Shown here one piece after another: positions 6,654 through 9,395 of a stretch of 9,395 bases of DNA. Source of the stretch: Bacillota bacterium (lineage in GTDB: Bacteria; Bacillota_C; Negativicutes; JAEYSJ01); NCBI GenBank assembly GCA_023434855.1, contig JAEYSJ010000355.1, forward strand, positions 1 to 9,395, in the 5' to 3' direction. Every line of letters starts with the position of its first letter. Position 1 is the stretch's first letter. The notes under the pieces were generated by a model. It was not told where the DNA came from. It searched no databases and was given only the letters and a program-made list of their open reading frames with translations. Both the position numbers and the translations under genes were made by a program.

Positions 6654-6777
6654 ACCGCTCACGTCTAGGTGAGTTTTTTCTTGTAACCACATACACAAAA
6701 ACATCATTCTTGACAAGCTCTTTCAGTAGACAATGCCCCTAAAAGCCTGTCCCGCCTGTCAATACTACCGTTTTCAT
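6654..6777 (-). pseudogene. 5' fragment of an NAD-dependent sugar epimerase gene, with nonsense codon
   Basis: Reading from the ATG at 6777, which overlaps the neuC stop as TAATG, gives 42 codons that align without gaps to the first 42 residues of the intact epimerase at 5888; I count 21 of 42 identical. The Rossmann motif is recognisable as TGGTGF*G, where * is a TAG (6741-6739) replacing the leucine of TGATGFLG. Similarity continues to SPRRERL and stops where the IS end begins (about 6653). The rest of the gene is missing. It is therefore a remnant of a separate, diverged paralogue, not a recent copy. The coupled TAATG start shows that this neuC once had its own epimerase partner directly downstream. 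Confidence 0.85.
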
Positions 6778-7943
6778 TAAAAGCATACCTCATTGATATA
6801 ATTTTGTATTGCGATCTGCGTTTCATTCATATCAATAAATTTCTTTTGCACCGAAGCGGCACTACCTGATTTTAAAACGTCAACAAAAAGCCTTGCACTA
6901 TTGCCATTCCCAAAATAGTGAGAAACGCATTTATGCCTGGCGGTTTGTTTAATGCAAGATAATATTTCATTCTCATTCTCATAGCAATGCTGTATGTTTC
7001 TTAGATAGGAATGTTGATACCTTCCCTGCTGCCTTGTCCCGATATCAATGGCAGGTATGCCATAAACACAAGCCTCACGTATTCCGGCGCTGGAGTTACC
7101 TACAATAAATAGTGAATGTTTTAACACGCTCAAAAAACATTCAAAAGGCAAGGACAAAAACAACTTATATCTTTTATTTGATTTTAGCTTTTCAATTGCC
7201 CGGATAATAACATCGCTGCCTAAATCATTGTTAGGATATATGATAATGTAATTCTTACCACTTTTCTCTACGGCTGTCAAAACCTGCCGAATGCGATTTT
7301 CTGTTGCCAAGGCTTCCGTTGTTACCGGATGGTACATAAGTATGGCATATTCATCGAATTCTATGTTATATCTATGTTTCACTTCATGGATGCTGGGCAG
7401 CTCAGATAGCATAATATCTATATCCGGTGACCCTATTATATAGATATTGTCCTCGCGCTCTCCAAGCTGAAGGATTCTCAGCTTAGACTCGTAATTGGCG
7501 ACAAAATGATATTGAGCCATTTTACTGATAGAATGTCGTATCGCTTCATCAACGGTTCCAGTTACTTCTCCGCCTTCTATATGTGCGATTAAAACATTAT
7601 TCAGCATACCTGATATGGCTCCTGCTAAAGCCTCAATCCGATCACCGTGTACTACGATTAAATCCGGTTTTATTGATTGAATGTATGAATTCAGGCTTAT
7701 CATTGTACAAGCAAGATCCATATCCATTTTGCCCGTAAATGTAATATCTTTGGCCAAATATATATTATCATATCCATCATTTAGAACATCAGTATAGGTG
7801 CAGCCGTATTGAGGCAGCAAATGCATGCCACATACATAGATGTACGTCTTAAAGTATTTCTGCGTCTCCTTAATCAGAGATTTCAGTTTCCCATAATCCG
7901 CCCTAGTACCGGTTATGAAAGCGATCGATTTTATTTTTTCCAA
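6777..7943 (-). CDS. neuC: UDP-N-acetylglucosamine 2-epimerase (hydrolysing) NeuC
   Basis: NeuC converts UDP-GlcNAc to ManNAc plus UDP, feeding NeuB directly upstream. Its GT-B-like fold is marked by TGTRADYGKL (11-20), HGDRIEA (99-105), the active-site stretch AHIEGGEVTGTVDEAIRHS (120-138), IGSPDID (170-176), MYHPVTTE (203-210) and GNSSAGIREA (282-291). I chose the TTG at 7943, one base after the neuB stop: it gives MEKIKSIAFITGTRADYG and 388 residues, matching the family start and length. An in-frame ATG at 8021 would add 26 non-homologous residues inside neuB. Only a weak GG-rich site precedes the TTG, so translation probably depends on coupling. The stop overlaps the ATG of a dead epimerase fragment (TAATG). 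GDP-sugar-specific LegG is an alternative. A diverged second neuC 3' end survives at 5885-6047. Confidence 0.93.
   Translation of the reverse strand: MEKIKSIAFITGTRADYGKLKSLIKETQKYFKTYIYVCGMHLLPQYGCTYTDVLNDGYDNIYLAKDITFTGKMDMDLACTMISLNSYIQSIKPDLIVVHGDRIEALAGAISGMLNNVLIAHIEGGEVTGTVDEAIRHSISKMAQYHFVANYESKLRILQLGEREDNIYIIGSPDIDIMLSELPSIHEVKHRYNIEFDEYAILMYHPVTTEALATENRIRQVLTAVEKSGKNYIIIYPNNDLGSDVIIRAIEKLKSNKRYKLFLSLPFECFLSVLKHSLFIVGNSSAGIREACVYGIPAIDIGTRQQGRYQHSYLRNIQHCYENENEILSCIKQTARHKCVSHYFGNGNSARLFVDVLKSGSAASVQKKFIDMNETQIAIQNYINEVCF
6779..6804 (-). repeat. 26-base direct repeat, copy 1 (end of intact neuC)
   Basis: This stretch encodes most of NYINEVCF at the end of neuC and carries the GAGG ribosome binding site for the following epimerase frame. 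It matches 5887-5912 at 24 of 26 positions in the same orientation. The two copies are 892 bases apart and bracket the whole scar. Confidence 0.8.
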
Positions 7944-7944
7944 G

Positions 7945-8976
7945 TTAAAGCACCATTTTCCAGGTAATATGTGTATCGGCCTTAATATTTTCTTTTGCCT
8001 GCCTGCCGATAATTTTTTCATAATCCACCGCTTTTATCTCACCCGTACCCGGTCGCTTCACCCACAAGTTCTCGGCGGTAAATATCTCGCCAGCGTTCAT
8101 ATCCGCAATAGTCACTACTGTGGCAAATGCAAAATCAATCGTAACTTGTTCCTCTGGAAGTGGCTCCTTTTTACCTCCCCGCATACTAAATACTTCCTTT
8201 GAAGCATTTAGCAACTCCGTCAGCTCGCCTTCATCCATTGAGCAAATAATGTCATTTCCTTTTCTATCTTTTGTGTCGGTAAAATGTCGCTCTACTATAG
8301 ATGCACCTAAAGCTATGGCTGCTATACAAGCATTATTGTTGACTGTATGATCCGACAGTCCAAACGGCACATCAAATTCTTTTAAGTCCAGCATAGCGCC
8401 AAGTCTTACTAATCTTGATGGTGTAGGATATAGGTTAGTAGTATGCAGTAAAGCAAAAGGGCAGTTATTCTTTGATACAATTTCGACCGTTCTTTTTATA
8501 GTTTCCCTATTATTCATTCCGGTTGAAATGATCATCGGCCGGCCAAATCTTGAAATTAAATCAATTAATGGATAATTGTTCATTTCTCCAGAGCCAATCT
8601 TGAATGCCGAAACACCAAACTTATCTAAACGCAAGGCTGCAGCTCTACTAAAAGGTGTGCTTAAGAATACCATACCTTTAGATTGCACATATTCCATCAA
8701 TTCCTTTTCTTCTTTTTCATCAAGTGCACAGTTTTTCATTACTTGATAAATTGATTCTGTGGAATTCCCTGGTATGACCTTCTTTGCCTCGCTGCTCATC
8801 TCATCATCAATAATATGGGTTTGATGCTTGATCAGTTTTGCGCCAGCTCTTGCCGCTGCATCAACCATTGAAAAAGCAGCTTCAAGACTCCCATTATGGT
8901 TAATTCCTATTTCAGGAATAACAAGAGGCTCATAGTCCATGCCAATATTAAGATTTTCAATCTTTAAACTTTGCAT
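7945..8976 (-). CDS. neuB: N-acetylneuraminate (sialic acid) synthase family protein NeuB
   Basis: NeuB condenses ManNAc (or a related 2-acetamido sugar) with phosphoenolpyruvate to give a nine-carbon nonulosonic acid in the cytoplasm. The 343-residue product has the full family layout: a TIM-barrel NeuB domain (about 18-270) with PEIGINHNG (21-29), KHQTH (50-54), STPF (106-109), FKIGSGE (125-131), SDHT (208-211) and ERHFTD (229-234), then a C-terminal antifreeze-like SAF domain (about 283-343) with the NLWVKRPG motif. Recalled comparison favours the Campylobacter jejuni NeuB1 (sialic acid) type over PseI, but legionaminate synthase is not excluded. The start ATG (8976) follows AGGAGG at a rather long spacing of about 12 bases and overlaps the TPP-enzyme end by 20 bases. 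The stop TAA is one base before the likely neuC start. Confidence 0.95.
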   Translation of the reverse strand: MQSLKIENLNIGMDYEPLVIPEIGINHNGSLEAAFSMVDAAARAGAKLIKHQTHIIDDEMSSEAKKVIPGNSTESIYQVMKNCALDEKEEKELMEYVQSKGMVFLSTPFSRAAALRLDKFGVSAFKIGSGEMNNYPLIDLISRFGRPMIISTGMNNRETIKRTVEIVSKNNCPFALLHTTNLYPTPSRLVRLGAMLDLKEFDVPFGLSDHTVNNNACIAAIALGASIVERHFTDTKDRKGNDIICSMDEGELTELLNASKEVFSMRGGKKEPLPEEQVTIDFAFATVVTIADMNAGEIFTAENLWVKRPGTGEIKAVDYEKIIGRQAKENIKADTHITWKMVL

Positions 8977-9395
8977 ATTTATTATATTCCTCCTGCTCTA
9001 AAAATGGAGACAAATCATCTATCGGTGGAGATATTAAGCTTCCATCAGGCATTTTCTTACTCATAACCTTAGGCTCAATTAATTGTTGAACATCTTGAAT
9101 AACTTCACATAAGCCATAAGAATTTAAGGATATCAGCCAATTTATTCCCTCATCGACATCCTCATGACAACTTATTTTTTTGTATGGAATACCGTATGCC
9201 GCAGTTATTTTATCAAAGGCTGGAAAGCTCACACCACTTTCCATTGTACAACCCGATAAAACGCCTCCAAAAAAATTTTTTTGGGTTTGAACAATGGCTT
9301 GATAGCCATTGTTATTAAAAACAATAAACTTCACCGGCAAATTATTGTGAACAATGGTTTGCAGTTCCTGTATGTTCATTTGAAAGCTGCCGTCA
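8957..9395 (-). CDS. Thiamine-diphosphate-dependent enzyme, C-terminal part (5' end outside window)
   Basis: This is the C-terminal TPP-binding domain of an acetolactate-synthase-like enzyme, with about 146 residues visible. The frame stays open to the window edge and begins DGSFQMNIQEL, so the ATG at 9379 is internal, not a start. DGS followed about 25 residues later by FNNNGY is the GDG...NN signature that binds Mg-thiamine diphosphate. The tail (KMPDGSLISPPIDDLSPFL) resembles the end of TPP enzymes I associate with surface-polysaccharide loci; that is from memory, not a search. Such enzymes ligate or decarboxylate 2-keto acids; the substrate cannot be read here. The stop (TGA, 8959-8957) lies 20 bases inside neuB, so the two genes are probably co-translated. 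Housekeeping ilvB is an alternative, but the neighbours argue for a glycan role. Confidence 0.85.
   Translation of the reverse strand, partial: DGSFQMNIQELQTIVHNNLPVKFIVFNNNGYQAIVQTQKNFFGGVLSGCTMESGVSFPAFDKITAAYGIPYKKISCHEDVDEGINWLISLNSYGLCEVIQDVQQLIEPKVMSKKMPDGSLISPPIDDLSPFLEQEEYNKYAKFKD

Noticed and set aside
6551..6742. Plus-strand 63-codon frame crossing the IS end and dead epimerase
   Set aside because: It spans two unrelated decayed segments, so it cannot be an old gene, and nothing suggests translation.
1..9395. CRISPR array, tRNA, rRNA, riboswitch or toxin-antitoxin pair
   Set aside because: I saw no regularly spaced repeats, no cloverleaf-like or conserved RNA segments, and no small gene pair. 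The only sizeable gene-free stretch is explained by pseudogene and IS remnants.

Overview
This window looks like part of a surface-glycan (flagellin, capsule or O-antigen type) gene cluster from a low-GC Firmicute, most likely a clostridium-like anaerobe. The evidence is AT-rich sequence, strong GGAGG-type ribosome binding sites, TTG starts, oxygen-sensitive Fe-S enzymes and tightly coupled genes. Every supported gene is on the minus strand, so the order of transcription is from high to low coordinates.

Upstream block (9395 to 6777): the 3' part of a thiamine-diphosphate enzyme, then neuB (nonulosonate synthase) and neuC (UDP-GlcNAc 2-epimerase, hydrolysing). NeuC and NeuB together convert UDP-GlcNAc to ManNAc and then, with phosphoenolpyruvate, to a sialic-acid-type sugar. 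No CMP-transferase (neuA) is in the window.

Scar block (6777 to 5885): about 890 bases without an intact gene. They are not empty. In transcription order they hold (a) the first 42 codons of an NAD-dependent sugar epimerase with an in-frame stop, (b) a 0.6-kb internally deleted IS3-family element with recognisable inverted ends and a broken orfB, and (c) the last ~50 codons of a second, diverged, frameshifted neuC-like gene. The scar is bounded by a 26-base direct repeat matching at 24 of 26 positions. The simplest reading is two ancestral neuC-epimerase pairs collapsed around an IS, so that today's neuC comes from one pair and today's epimerase from the other.

Downstream block (5888 to 238): NAD-dependent sugar epimerase/dehydratase, FkbM-type methyltransferase, radical SAM/SPASM enzyme, aldo/keto reductase with two [4Fe-4S] motifs, and a class I methyltransferase with an N-terminal zinc site. 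Genes overlap or lie within 50 bases. Three of the five enzymes carry what looks like the same small Rossmann-like module at one terminus. I infer a pathway that modifies a nucleotide-linked or glycan-linked sugar by redox, radical and methyl-transfer chemistry; the product cannot be named from sequence. Below position 238 a new gene starts at 165 and runs off the window.
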